Assembly (NCBI GenBank): GCA_012523055.1
Contig: JAAYJG010000330.1
Coordinates: 1 to 35,309, forward strand
Direction: 5' to 3'
Source of the DNA: Ruminiclostridium sp.
Lineage (GTDB): Bacteria; Bacillota; Clostridia; DSM-8532
DNA length: 35,309 nt
Shown here: positions 9,058 to 19,300 of the stretch, in pieces
How the letters are laid out: every line of letters begins with the position of its first letter
How positions within the stretch are numbered: position 1 is the stretch's first letter
Notes under the pieces: generated by a model
Databases searched by the model: none
What the model was told of the DNA's origin: nothing
Seen by the model: the letters and a program-made list of their open reading frames with translations, nothing else
Made by a program: the position numbers and the translations under genes

Positions 9058-9567
9058 ATGAAGGCAATACTATCAGCCGATCTGAACTGGGGAATTGGCT
9101 GCGACGGAAAGCTGCTGCAGAGGGTTCCGGAGGATATGAAACGCTTTATGCATATGACAACCGGCAAGATAGTTGTCATGGGCAGGGAAACCTTTGAATC
9201 CCTTCCCGGAAAGCAGCCATTAAAGGACAGGGTGAACATTGTATTAAGTCGCAAAAAGGAGTTTGGTGATGAACGGTTTCTTGTATGCCGCTCCTTGAAA
9301 GAACTATTCAAATTATTGTCGTCTTATGACATGGACGATGTGTTTGTCACTGGCGGCGAAGCCATATATATTCAATTACTGCCATACTGCAGCATTGTGT
9401 ATCTGACAAGGTTTGAAAAGGAGTTTGAAGCAGACAGGCATTTCCCCGACCTGGATAAAATGGACAACTGGGAACTTGTTTCACAAAGCGAACAAAAGGT
9501 CTATCAGGATATGGGGTTCAGGTACCTGGACTACAGGAACAATGACGTGAAGCCTTTCCCGTGTTGA
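9058..9567 (+). CDS. folA: dihydrofolate reductase
   Basis: WGIGCDGKLLQRVPEDMKRFMHMTTGKIVVMGRETFESLPGKQPLKDRVNIVLSR and VFVTGGEAIYIQLLPYC; strong RBS CGGAGGAG. Confidence 0.93.
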   Translation: MKAILSADLNWGIGCDGKLLQRVPEDMKRFMHMTTGKIVVMGRETFESLPGKQPLKDRVNIVLSRKKEFGDERFLVCRSLKELFKLLSSYDMDDVFVTGGEAIYIQLLPYCSIVYLTRFEKEFEADRHFPDLDKMDNWELVSQSEQKVYQDMGFRYLDYRNNDVKPFPC

Positions 9568-9735
9568 GAGTTTCTCCGGAAATGGCATCACGCCCTGAAT
9601 AGTCTATGTTTTTAGCGTATTCGGAGGGGTCGGCGAAAGTAGCTTGAAGATATAAATAATGATTTCTAATATGACATACTACTGTCACGTTACAAAAGAT
9701 ATACTGATGCCATCAAATCAAAAGGAGATGAAATG

Positions 9736-10008
9736 ATGGCAACAACCGAAATGAAATTCTGCCAAAGCTGTGCGATGCCGATGGAAAACAGCGAAATGTA
9801 CGGAACCAACGCGGACGGCAGTAAAAATGAAGACTACTGCCAGTACTGCTATGCGAATGGCGCATTTACCAGCGATCAAACCATGGAGCAAATGATCGAA
9901 ACCTGCGTTCCTTTTGTATCAAAGGGAGATCCTTACTCGGATGAAGAATCCGCAAGAAAAGCCATGCAGGAATACTTCCCGCAACTGAAGAGGTGGAAGA
10001 AACAATAG
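9736..10008 (+). CDS. putative zinc-ribbon protein (Zn_ribbon_2-like)
   Basis: KFCQSCAMPME...YCQYCYANGAF, two CxxC pairs; AAAGGAGATGA RBS. Confidence 0.85.
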   Translation: MATTEMKFCQSCAMPMENSEMYGTNADGSKNEDYCQYCYANGAFTSDQTMEQMIETCVPFVSKGDPYSDEESARKAMQEYFPQLKRWKKQ

Positions 10009-10261
10009 CAGGACACGGGTGGTTTTATGTCCTGGCCAGGCACAGAACCGTTCCTTGCCGGAGTGCCCGGACCTGCCCTAATCTCATACCTTGTATTTTT
10101 AACAAGTGGTTCTGTTTTGCTGTAATAGAAGGGAGACATGCCCTTTGGTCATAACTGATTATTGTTTTGTTTCTTTATGACCCTATTATTAAAAATGATT
10201 GAATTTTCTCTTTATAACGAATATTCGGGCAGAACCGGTAAATAACGAGGAGGCATTTGCG

Positions 10262-11089
10262 ATGATTGAATTACCAGAAGCTGCAGTAATGGCTGAACAA
10301 TTGAATGAGATCGTTCAGGGAAAAAGAATAACCAACGTAATAGCCAATTCAAGCCCTCATAAATTTGCATGGTTCTGTGGGGATCCACAAAGCTACCATG
10401 GGATGCTTTCGGGCAAAAGCCTTGGAAAGGCCGTCCCTGTGGGTGGCATGGTTGAAATTGCAGCAGAAGGCTATATTTTGGTTTTTGCCGAAGGTGTGAA
10501 TCTGCGGTTTCATGATGTGAATGATAAACGACCGCAGAAACACCAGCTTTTGCTCGAATTTGAGGATGATTCTGCATTGTCAGCCTCTATACAGATGTAT
10601 GGTGGATTATGGTGTTTCCGGGATGGAGAGTTTGACAACCCATATTACCTTGGAGCCGGAAAAAAGCCCTCACCGCTTTCTGCACAATTTGACGAAGCTT
10701 ATTTCAACAGTATCATCAACGCTCCGAGTGCGGAAAAACTGAGCGCAAAGGCATTGCTGGCCACCGAGCAGCGGATTCCGGGCCTTGGGAATGGTGTCTT
10801 GCAGGATATTTTGTACAATGCGGGCGTTCATCCAAAGAGAAAGGTGAAACAGCTTTCTGAAACTGACAAGAAAAAACTGTTTTTATCGATAAAGACGACT
10901 CTTGGTGAAATGGTAATGCTGGGCGGCAGAGATACCGAAACCGATTTACTGGGATGCCCCGGGGGGTACAAAACAAAATTGAGCAAAAAAACCTTGGATA
11001 AACCATGCCCGGTTTGCGGGGAGAGCCTCGTAAAGGAGGCCTATATGGGTGGAAGCATCTACTATTGCACGGGCTGCCAAAAGCAATAA
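10262..11089 (+). CDS. Fpg/Nei family DNA glycosylase-like protein
   Basis: MIELPEAAVMAEQLNEIVQGKRI start, H2TH region IPGLGNGVLQDILYNAGVHPKRK, C-terminal zinc finger CPVCGESLVKEAYMGGSIYYCTGCQ. ORF opens at 10199; ATG 10262 follows a CGAGGAGG RBS. Confidence 0.88.
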   Translation: MIELPEAAVMAEQLNEIVQGKRITNVIANSSPHKFAWFCGDPQSYHGMLSGKSLGKAVPVGGMVEIAAEGYILVFAEGVNLRFHDVNDKRPQKHQLLLEFEDDSALSASIQMYGGLWCFRDGEFDNPYYLGAGKKPSPLSAQFDEAYFNSIINAPSAEKLSAKALLATEQRIPGLGNGVLQDILYNAGVHPKRKVKQLSETDKKKLFLSIKTTLGEMVMLGGRDTETDLLGCPGGYKTKLSKKTLDKPCPVCGESLVKEAYMGGSIYYCTGCQKQ

Positions 11090-11172
11090 CGGGGTTGTGG
11101 ATAGATGTAACGAAGATGTGGCATTCCCAACGTTTTAATCAAAATCTAATTTGTTTATAACGGTTTTGTGCA

Positions 11173-11201
11173 TTGACATTCAATCAAGTTGCCCATATAA
11201 T
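11173..11201 (+). promoter_or_regulatory. consensus sigma-A promoter
   Basis: TTGACA (11173-11178), 17-nt spacer, TATAAT (11196-11201). Confidence 0.85.
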
Positions 11202-11207
11202 GGAACA

Positions 11208-11482
11208 GGAGATTGCGCATGGTAGTCTTCTATCAGGAAAGCCTTAATAAATACGGAAGGAGTGTTGTAAGTGCTCATGAGGTTAGAAAAAGTGGTTTTC
11301 AACAAATAAATATTTGGTACTGGAATAATCAAGCCTGCTATCGGGGTCGTCACAAGGCAAAGCCCTGAACCGGAACATTCGATATTCCGGTGCGCAGCGA
11401 AGCAACCAGGCTGAAGAAACCATTTTTGCACGGCAACACAAAATAGGGTCAAAACAACAGCACGCGGGTAGCGTGCTTTTTT
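11208..11482 (+). ncRNA. candidate structured ncRNA, about 275 nt
   Basis: Between a consensus promoter and a strong terminator. Terminal helix TTGC..ATGGT..CTTC (11213-11230) with GAAG..ACCAT..GCAA (11413-11436); internal hairpin CCGGAACATTCGATATTCCGG (11370-11390); no convincing ORF. Confidence 0.65.
11459..11482 (+). terminator. Rho-independent terminator
   Basis: AGCACGC-GGGTA-GCGTGCT followed by TTTTT. Confidence 0.88.
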
Positions 11483-11553
11483 GATGGGAAAAACCCCAGG
11501 GATTGTTAGCAGGAAGGTTTTATGGTGGCGCTGAAAGGATAGGAGTGAGAAAG

Positions 11554-11706
11554 ATGAAGAAGAAAAAGAAAAAAACCACTCTTGATCTGATGAAAACCAT
11601 TCGGAATGAATGGAGTATCAACCCCAGAACAAGAGTGCAGGAAAATGAACTGAGAAACAAGAAGAAAAGAAGACAGGATGAAAAGAGAATGAAATACGAA
11701 TGGTGA
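11554..11706 (+). CDS. small basic protein (IRNEWxINPxTRVQEN motif)
   Basis: MKKKKKKTTLDLMKTIRNEWSINPRTRVQENELRNKKKRRQDEKRMKYEW, with AGGAG RBS. Motif recurs in the relic at 28.9 kb. Confidence 0.6.
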   Translation: MKKKKKKTTLDLMKTIRNEWSINPRTRVQENELRNKKKRRQDEKRMKYEW

Positions 11707-11721
11707 AGGAGAGGATTCAGG

Positions 11722-12168
11722 ATGGATAAATTTCTTGGCATATCCCCCTTGAGTGAAGATGAAACAAGGCTCAAGAAGAATGATTTGGATGAGGAGATGT
11801 TTAATATGGATGTTCAATTCAAGAGCGAGAAGCTCTGCGACTATAGTGCCATGACCAGTGTGAGCCAGGAGGCTTTCCACGGATGGCACCTGGATAATTG
11901 GTATGTATCAGAGCCTGTTATGGCAGGACTGCCCGAACAGGGCGAGGAGCTTGCCCTCGATTTATCGATGATAACGGAAATCGCCGGCGAGGATACCGGA
12001 CACGTGCTTTTTTCCATTTATCAATTTATAGTGGCCGAAACAGTTCAAAATAGTGCTGTAGCGGCCACTGTTTTTTTACCTTACTCTTGCTGTAAAAAAC
12101 ATCTTTCCAAGCAGCCTTTTTTGGGTAAACAGTTCATAGATGGATCGGTTATAACAAAAGCAGCATAA
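11722..12168 (+). CDS. hypothetical protein
   Basis: 148-aa ORF with GGAGAGGA RBS; its 3' part runs through a terminator-like hairpin, so the true end is doubtful. Confidence 0.4.
   Translation: MDKFLGISPLSEDETRLKKNDLDEEMFNMDVQFKSEKLCDYSAMTSVSQEAFHGWHLDNWYVSEPVMAGLPEQGEELALDLSMITEIAGEDTGHVLFSIYQFIVAETVQNSAVAATVFLPYSCCKKHLSKQPFLGKQFIDGSVITKAA
12030..12077 (+). terminator. terminator-like hairpin inside ORF 11722-12168
   Basis: AGTGGCCG (12030-12037) / CGGCCACT (12062-12069), inner ACAG/CTGT, then TTTTTTT. Confidence 0.65.
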
Positions 12169-12196
12169 TAGAATTCTGAACGGGAGGAAAGAAGAA

Positions 12197-12748
12197 ATGA
12201 AAGAACTGCTGGAAACAGAAAGGCTTTTTGTCAGAAGCTTTAAGCCTGAAGATTGGAGAGAACTTCAGGAATACATATCCAAAGAAGAGGTTATGAGGTT
12301 CGAAGAACCTTGGGACTGTTCGGATGGAGGCATGCGTAAGGCTGCTGAAGACTTTTCAAAGGGGGATGACTTCTGGGCGGTGGAATTGAAAAGCACCGGA
12401 AAAATGATTGGAGATCTCTATTTTGGAAAAACAGGCCCGGAAAGTTTTCGTACCCGAATGATTGGTTATATCTTCAACAATTGCTTCCATGGAAACGGCT
12501 ACGCCACAGATGCCTGCAGAGCTTTACTAAGCTATGCTTTTAGCAGCCTCAATGTTCATCGCGTTGTCGGTTTATGCAGCCCGGAAAACAAGCCATCATG
12601 GAAATTGATGAAGCGGCTGAACATGCGGCGGGAAGGGCATTCCATCAAGGCTGTCACTTTCAGAATGAACGAAGCAGGCCGACCAATCTGGTGGGATGAA
12701 TATCGGTATGCCATATTGGCTGAGGAGTGGGCTGACATAAACGTGTGA
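12197..12748 (+). CDS. GNAT family N-acetyltransferase, RimJ/RimL-like
   Basis: ETERLFVRSFKPEDW...GYIFNNCFHGNGYATDACRALLSYAFSSLNVHRVVGLCSPENKPSWKLMKRLNMRREG. Confidence 0.92.
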   Translation: MKELLETERLFVRSFKPEDWRELQEYISKEEVMRFEEPWDCSDGGMRKAAEDFSKGDDFWAVELKSTGKMIGDLYFGKTGPESFRTRMIGYIFNNCFHGNGYATDACRALLSYAFSSLNVHRVVGLCSPENKPSWKLMKRLNMRREGHSIKAVTFRMNEAGRPIWWDEYRYAILAEEWADINV

Positions 12749-12781
12749 AGAACTGCATTTATAAATCTAACCCCCAAAACC

Positions 12782-13498
12782 CTAACCTTGCGGCATGTTG
12801 AATTTATATCCAACCCCCTTTATTGTTTGAATGAATACAGGTTTTTTGGGGTCGGTTTCAATTTTCTTCCTGATATTACTAACATGAACCATAATTGTTC
12901 TATAGTCACCAAGGCTTTCCGTACCCCACAGATCTTGAAAGAGCTGCTCATTGCTGATCACCGCATTCGGGTTTTGTGCCAGCATGGTAAGGATTTGGAA
13001 TTCCTTTGGTGGCAGGGGTATGGTTTCTCCGTTGATGATGACGCAATAATTACCGATATCGATGATCAGCTCTCCGCAGGTGATGGTATTCTCCGATGAA
13101 ACGTTTTCCTGCAACTCTTGCTTTTTCGTTATGGAATTTCGCCGCAGCTGTGCTTTCACCCTTGCGATCAGCTCGATGGGTTCAAATGGCTTTCCGATAT
13201 AATCGTCTCCACCAGCAAAAAGCCCGATAGACTTCTCTGCCGGGTTGCATTTGCAGCTTAGAAAAATAATGGGAGTTGTGAGGCTGTTCCTTATTTCCTG
13301 GCACACTTCTATCCCGTCCATTCCTGGAAGCATTATATCGAGAATGATTAGATCCGGCTGTTCGGATAAAGCCATACAAACTGCTTTAATTCCATCATCC
13401 GCCGTAACCACATTGTATCCTTCATTCCGTAAATAGAGTGTGACGATTTCACGAATATCGTCATCATCGTCTACCAGTAAAATTTTCTTCTGCGTCAT
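12782..13498 (-). CDS. OmpR-family response regulator
   Basis: DDDDDIREIV, phospho-Asp context DLIILDIMLPGMDG, KPF motif, C-terminal winged helix (LPPKEFQILTMLAQNPNAVISNEQLFQDLWG). Confidence 0.93.
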   Translation of the reverse strand: MTQKKILLVDDDDDIREIVTLYLRNEGYNVVTADDGIKAVCMALSEQPDLIILDIMLPGMDGIEVCQEIRNSLTTPIIFLSCKCNPAEKSIGLFAGGDDYIGKPFEPIELIARVKAQLRRNSITKKQELQENVSSENTITCGELIIDIGNYCVIINGETIPLPPKEFQILTMLAQNPNAVISNEQLFQDLWGTESLGDYRTIMVHVSNIRKKIETDPKKPVFIQTIKGVGYKFNMPQG

Positions 13499-13572
13499 TT
13501 GTCTTCCCTTCCATTTTCATTTATTATCTTAAGCATCGCTGGTTCTGCGGCCTGTTCCTGATTTTATCGGTG

Positions 13573-15705
13573 TTATAGTGAAGAACCCTGATCAATTTTC
13601 CGCTGGTAAACAGAAAGGCTAAAGAAAAACCGACTCCCTTTGCCCGGTTCGCTTTGAATCTCTATTTGTGAGCCGTGGCTGGCCAGTATTTCCTTTACAA
13701 TCGCAAGACCGAGGCCGTTGCTGTCTTTGCCCGCCTTGCGGGCCTTTGATACGATGTAGAAACGTTCAAATATATGGGCTCGATCTTCTTCGCATATCCC
13801 GATGCCTGTATCACTGATATTTACCTGCAACAAACTGTTTTCTTCATTAAGTGCAAAGGTTAAGTCAATTTGTCCGTCGGCAGGCGTATACTTTACTGCG
13901 TTATTTATAAGGTTTGCAAAAACCCGTTCCATTTTCCGAACATCTGCCTTCACAAACATCGCGTGCAAAAATGAATCCTCATGTGCCCCGGGTTTGATAA
14001 TCTTGAATGAAACCTTTGCCTGGTGCATGTCCAGACTGCATTTTTCAGAGAAATATAGAATAAATTCGATTACCGACATCTCTGTATACTGAAGCTGAAA
14101 CTGGCGTGATTCCAATTGAGAAAGCTCAAACAGTTCCTGCACCATATTGCTCATCTGGTAGGACTTGTCCCGCGCCCTGATGAGGTATTCCTGCTGCTGC
14201 CAGGGATCCTTTACGATACCATCCAAGATGGTGTTAATATATCCGATGACGGACGATATGGGCGTCCTCAAGTCGTGGGACACATTCTGCATCAGGTTCT
14301 GCAGAGATTTTTCAGAACGGGAGACAGCCTGGTAAGCTACTTTCAGCTCTTCCCTGGATGTCTCCAGTGCCAGGGTTCGCTCCTTTACTTTTTCCTCCAG
14401 GCCTTTATTGGCCGATCGCAGTTTTGCAGTTAACAATTCCACCTGCGAAAAGCTACCTGAAAACTTTCTTGCCAGAACAAGTGCCTGTGTTAAGGTTAAA
14501 ACCAGCAGACCGATGGAGGAAAGATCGCCCCGTGTTACGAAATTGCGCAGGAAATGGTTGTGACTGTCGGCTACAATCACACTTAAAAACAAAACATCGT
14601 TCAGTGCTGTGAAAACCATCATGGTTAAACCGAAACCAAGTAAATAGGCTCCTGGCCTTTTTCTGATGCAGGTGATAAGGACAATCCACAGCACATAACC
14701 GAAGGTGCAAATTGAAAACACCTGATAAACGGGGTTGACCAGTGTAAAGATACGGGCGGGGGTTGTTAATACCAGAAGTGAAAAGGCTGCACCGATAATC
14801 TGAATGACATGGTTGGCTTTTTTTGAAACATCCTTTGGAAATATGGTTCTCAGGTATGAAAACACCAGAGGAATTCCGTAATAATACGCTGTGGTCTGTA
14901 TTTTATGAGCCAATTCCCAGGGGAAGCCTGGAAAGAGATGAATAAAGAATATTTCACCGACAAACAGCGTTCTAAGGCTGATCAGGATCGAGTAAATCCC
15001 GAGATACAGCGAGGATTTATCTTTTGTACGATACAGGAACAGAGCGATATGGTATAAACCAATGACGAAAAGGCTGCCGAACAGGAAAAGATCCAGCGCA
15101 AGGTTGCAAATCCGTATTTCAACCACCGCCTCCGCTGTTCCCAACCAGATGCTTTCAAGAATCCCACCACTGCGATGGCTGGCGTTGGAAACCTGAAGGA
15201 CAAGCTCAATAGGATCGGTATTTCCCTGCAGGAAATGGATTTGGGGAAGATACTGGGGCTTCATCTGTTCTGCTGCAGTGGCCGTTTCCCCGGCAGAAGC
15301 CAGCAGGTCGCCGTTAGCCCACATGCGGTAGGATGTAAATATGCGGGGAATTTTTATTCCCAGCAGCTCATCTCCGGGGTTTGTGATCAATAAACGAAAG
15401 GTAGCAAAACCTGAGCCAGAAAGCTTTTCACCATCCAGTTCGAAATTGTTCCATGCTCTGGGCAGTTCTATCCACTTTTTAGCCGCTTCATGGCTGCCGG
15501 TATGAAAATCCTCGGGAGAAAGCAGTTCATTCCAATAAAACTCCCATTCTCCATCCAGAGTTAGCATCGGCGATTCTTCCCGGTTCCACCCGGACAAATC
15601 CATTACTCCGTTGCGAAACTCTTCTTCTCCTGTCTGTGCAAAGCTCATTTGCGTAAAGGCTGTGAACACCATAAGCAGCAGCAGCCATACAAATTTCTTT
15701 TGCAT
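13573..15705 (-). CDS. sensor histidine kinase with 7TMR-DISM-type N-terminal region
   Basis: Signal peptide, extracellular beta domain (DGEWEFYWNELLSPEDF), multi-TM region, H-box VSHDLRTPISSVIGYI, N-box NLINNAVKYTP, G-boxes DTGIGI and GLGLAIV. Confidence 0.92.
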   Translation of the reverse strand: MQKKFVWLLLLMVFTAFTQMSFAQTGEEEFRNGVMDLSGWNREESPMLTLDGEWEFYWNELLSPEDFHTGSHEAAKKWIELPRAWNNFELDGEKLSGSGFATFRLLITNPGDELLGIKIPRIFTSYRMWANGDLLASAGETATAAEQMKPQYLPQIHFLQGNTDPIELVLQVSNASHRSGGILESIWLGTAEAVVEIRICNLALDLFLFGSLFVIGLYHIALFLYRTKDKSSLYLGIYSILISLRTLFVGEIFFIHLFPGFPWELAHKIQTTAYYYGIPLVFSYLRTIFPKDVSKKANHVIQIIGAAFSLLVLTTPARIFTLVNPVYQVFSICTFGYVLWIVLITCIRKRPGAYLLGFGLTMMVFTALNDVLFLSVIVADSHNHFLRNFVTRGDLSSIGLLVLTLTQALVLARKFSGSFSQVELLTAKLRSANKGLEEKVKERTLALETSREELKVAYQAVSRSEKSLQNLMQNVSHDLRTPISSVIGYINTILDGIVKDPWQQQEYLIRARDKSYQMSNMVQELFELSQLESRQFQLQYTEMSVIEFILYFSEKCSLDMHQAKVSFKIIKPGAHEDSFLHAMFVKADVRKMERVFANLINNAVKYTPADGQIDLTFALNEENSLLQVNISDTGIGICEEDRAHIFERFYIVSKARKAGKDSNGLGLAIVKEILASHGSQIEIQSEPGKGSRFFFSLSVYQRKIDQGSSL

Positions 15706-16180
15706 ATGCTAATCTTATCCTCTCCTGTATACTCTGCCAGGGGCTTGAACCCTGAAGGTTTTTTATGTACTTTTACTGGATGAGCCCAAGTTTTGGCTCA
15801 CAATTCACGCAAGTCAGGAGTATATCGCAGTCTTCAGCCGAGGAACACCCCTCAGGAAGGCACTAAGGCACCCCTGCGTATTTTGCAAGAAAAAACGCTT
15901 ATGTATTTTATCCCTTCGGGCCAAGAATACGTGACTCATTCACTATATCGACATAAATCGATAAAATCCTTCATATGGAATAAATACTCTCTCTTTAGCA
16001 AAACTTTAGGATTTCTTTAGGTTACTTTGATATTGGAGGCGCGTTTTCGCATGTTAATATGGGTATTAGATCAGTATGGCAGAGGGACGCAGGCAGACAC
16101 ATACCAGATCTATAATCCGCTGTGTGGGATGCCATCAGCGTATTTCTTTTATATAAGGTAATCGGTACCCATTGACAGGT

Positions 16181-16223
16181 GTTTTTCAACCCTCAGGCGT
16201 TTTTCAACCCTGAGTGTTGAAAA
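16181..16223. repeat. two direct GTTTTTCAACCCT copies plus an inverted TTGAAAA segment
   Basis: Copies at 16181-16193 and 16199-16211 (18-nt period); second copy can pair with TGTTGAAAA at 16215-16223. Confidence 0.6.
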
Positions 16224-16359
16224 TGCGCGAAGAGGTGGGCGGGGGCTCATCAATGCCTCGTTATATAGAAAACGAAGAATTAGGTGTTTCATATTTCATT
16301 TCATTGATTGGTGTACAGGAACTTATATTTGCAACGATTTTATCACTTGGGGGGTTATC

Positions 16360-19300
16360 GTGTTGAAAAAATGGTTTACTTTTCTTTTTACAATTTCGTT
16401 CCTTATGACTCTGTTTACATTACCCGCCTTCGCATCCATACGGAGCTACGGTGATGAAAACAATAATTTCCATAGGGATCATTTCTACATCAGTAAGGAT
16501 GAGAACGGGCATGGCAGCGATAGCGATACATCCGGCGGAATCGGCGGCATCGACAGCAACGGGTTTTATAACGGATGGGTAGACCCGCAGGATGAGTCTG
16601 AAGACTTTAAAGTATGGTACAAGCTGGATTTTTCCGCCGAGGATATGCAGAGGATCAACAAAGGGGACATCAGCGCGAAGGTGAGCATGTGGGTGGCAGA
16701 TACCCGATCCGGGCTGAACGACTATGCAATCTTTGAGTGGTTTGCCATGGTAAACGGCGACTGGAAATCTCTGGACAAAACCTCCAAAGCACTGGAAGAC
16801 TCGGCTACCTGGACATATACAAGAAGTATCCCGGTGAACAGCACCGCGCTGGAGCTGGACTTTTCCTCCGACGAAGACGGGAGCAATGATGTTGAGTTCA
16901 ACAAAATAAAGGTTTATTTCTACGACTCCACGGCGCCTACCGTGAAAAGCATTCAATCCAATGATTCAGGAACGAAGATCATTGGAAATTCAACCAGTTT
17001 TACAGTTACCTTTGATGAAGCGGTCAATGTGACAGGCACTCCCAAAATTAAGATGAATACGGGAGGATACGCATTTTATACCTCAGGGTCGGGTACCGAC
17101 ACCCTTACGTTCAAATATACGGTGACGCAGGGAGAGGAAACGGAACAGCTGAACATCCATACAAGCCCGATGGCCATCGAGCTAAATGAAGGAACGATCG
17201 CGGACAGGGGACCCAACAACGCCAGTCTGACCCTCATGAACAAAACAAACAATCTGGTGACCAAAAACATTCGGATAGACGGCAAGAAACCCGAAATCAA
17301 ATCCATTTCCCCTTTAGCGAAAGATGCATCCGGGACGGCTTCGGTAAACCTGAACAGCGGTGACACGGTAACACTGACGGTTTCCCTTACCGAGTCCGTG
17401 AATGTAAGCGGTACGCCCGCTGATATAAGACTGACACTAAATAATGGGAAATATGCCGTATGTCAGGCAACGGGAAACGGAATCAATACGCTAAGCTTCA
17501 AATATACCGTCAGTGCCGGCGACACAGATGTGAACGTTTTGGACATTGTTGGATTAACAGGGGGAACCATCAAGGATTTGGCCGGAAATGAACTGGTACG
17601 AACCACTAAAAGTATTGCCGCATCGGGTATCCGCGTTGACAATACACCCCCGAAGGCAAGCTTCAATGCAACCCAAAATACGCAATACAAAAGCTCCCAA
17701 AGCACAAAGGTGACACTGTCTGATACCACGGCGACCACAACAGGCTCTGGATTAACCGGCCTTACCTATAAATATACCTGGTCCACCGACAGCAATATTG
17801 CCAATGTGAATTGGAGTACGGTAACAAACAGCAACCCTGGCACTGGAACCCTTACAGTGACACAATCGTCCGTTACCGGGAAATACTATCTGCATATCCG
17901 GGCTGTAGATATTGCCGGGAATGTGGGATATTCAACATCAGGGGTGTTTTATCTGGATAACCAGGGCCCGGTCATTACATTAAGCCCGACGGGAGCATCT
18001 TCTCCGGCTGCAGATTATACTGTAAAGGTGACTGTGCAGGATGCTCTGTCCAATCTTCTGGCATCGTCGCTGCGTTATCAATGGTACCAGAGCGGGATAG
18101 ATGCTAACAAGTGGAAAACATTGACCCTGACAAGTGGAACAGCAAACATTTCCGCCATCGGCAGTGGGGCAGATGTTCATGGGAACTGGAAGCTTGTCGT
18201 GGAAGCCTCGGACACACTGAATAACAAAAGCGTGAAGCAAAGCGGAAATTTTTTCATTGATAAAAAACCGCCGGTTATTACGATCAGTCCGGCCGCCACT
18301 GTAAGCGACGATTACCACAAAGGCTATTCCATTACCGTCACCGCAGCCGACCCAAACGATGGATATGCTGCCGGAACTATTATGGGCAGATGGTATCAAT
18401 GGACAAGCAACTCAATAATACCGGCAGCAGGGGATGTGAACTGGAAAACAACCAGCGGCACTATCTCAGAAAGCACATACCATGGAGCTAAATACCTGCA
18501 CGTTAAGGCGCAGGACAACTCCGGGAACATCGCGATTACAACCCAACTCTTCCAGTTCGACAACGCCCCGCCTGTTATCGTTTTCAACACTGATGGTTCT
18601 GAAACGGTTCAGGGCAGCACTACAGCCAGCATATCTGTTCGGGATGATCATTCAGGCCTCCAATCCTGGGATTACCAGTGGACGAAGAGCGGTGCATATG
18701 ATGATACGAAATGGATACCAACCACATCGTTTACCTTTCCTTTAAAAGATGTGAACGGGGATTGGTTTTTATCGATCAGGGCCTGTGATAATGTCGGCAA
18801 CGTCAGTTATGCCACCAGCAAGCGTTTTCGCATAGATAACATGCCACCGGACGGTGGAATCGACGTTCTTGATGAAATAACAAACACCAATAAAGTGGAT
18901 ATCGAACTGTGGGCCACAGACACCAATTACCCTGATCAGATTGAATACCGGCTTTCTATTGGCGAAGAGGCTGCCTGGAGTGAATGGAAAACCTTTATTC
19001 CTGCTCTAAGCGAGAACCTGCCAGATATGGAGGGGCTTCACCGGATCAGGGTACAATACCGTGACCGGTTCGGCAACGTAAGCAGCATTAATGAGGACAC
19101 GGTGATTCTTGACAAAACGCCGCCTTCTGCTGAAATTGCTTATTCAACGGATGATTGGACTTCCGGGGATGTCACAGCAGTTCTTTGTGAGGTTACAGAC
19201 ACCTACAGGCAGGGGGACGACCATGTGAATATGGATCCGAGGAAGATAAGCTTTGTCGGGGATCCGTCATCTATTATTTATAACGAGGTGAATCATACCT

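Noticed and set aside
11722-12168. Lanthipeptide-like precursor (MFNMDVQF resembles an FNLD leader box)
   Set aside because: Few cysteines, a long unmatched C-terminus, and no modification enzyme or transporter gene nearby.
13802-15393. Plus-strand ORFs within the histidine kinase gene
   Set aside because: Antisense to a clearly conserved kinase; composition-driven.
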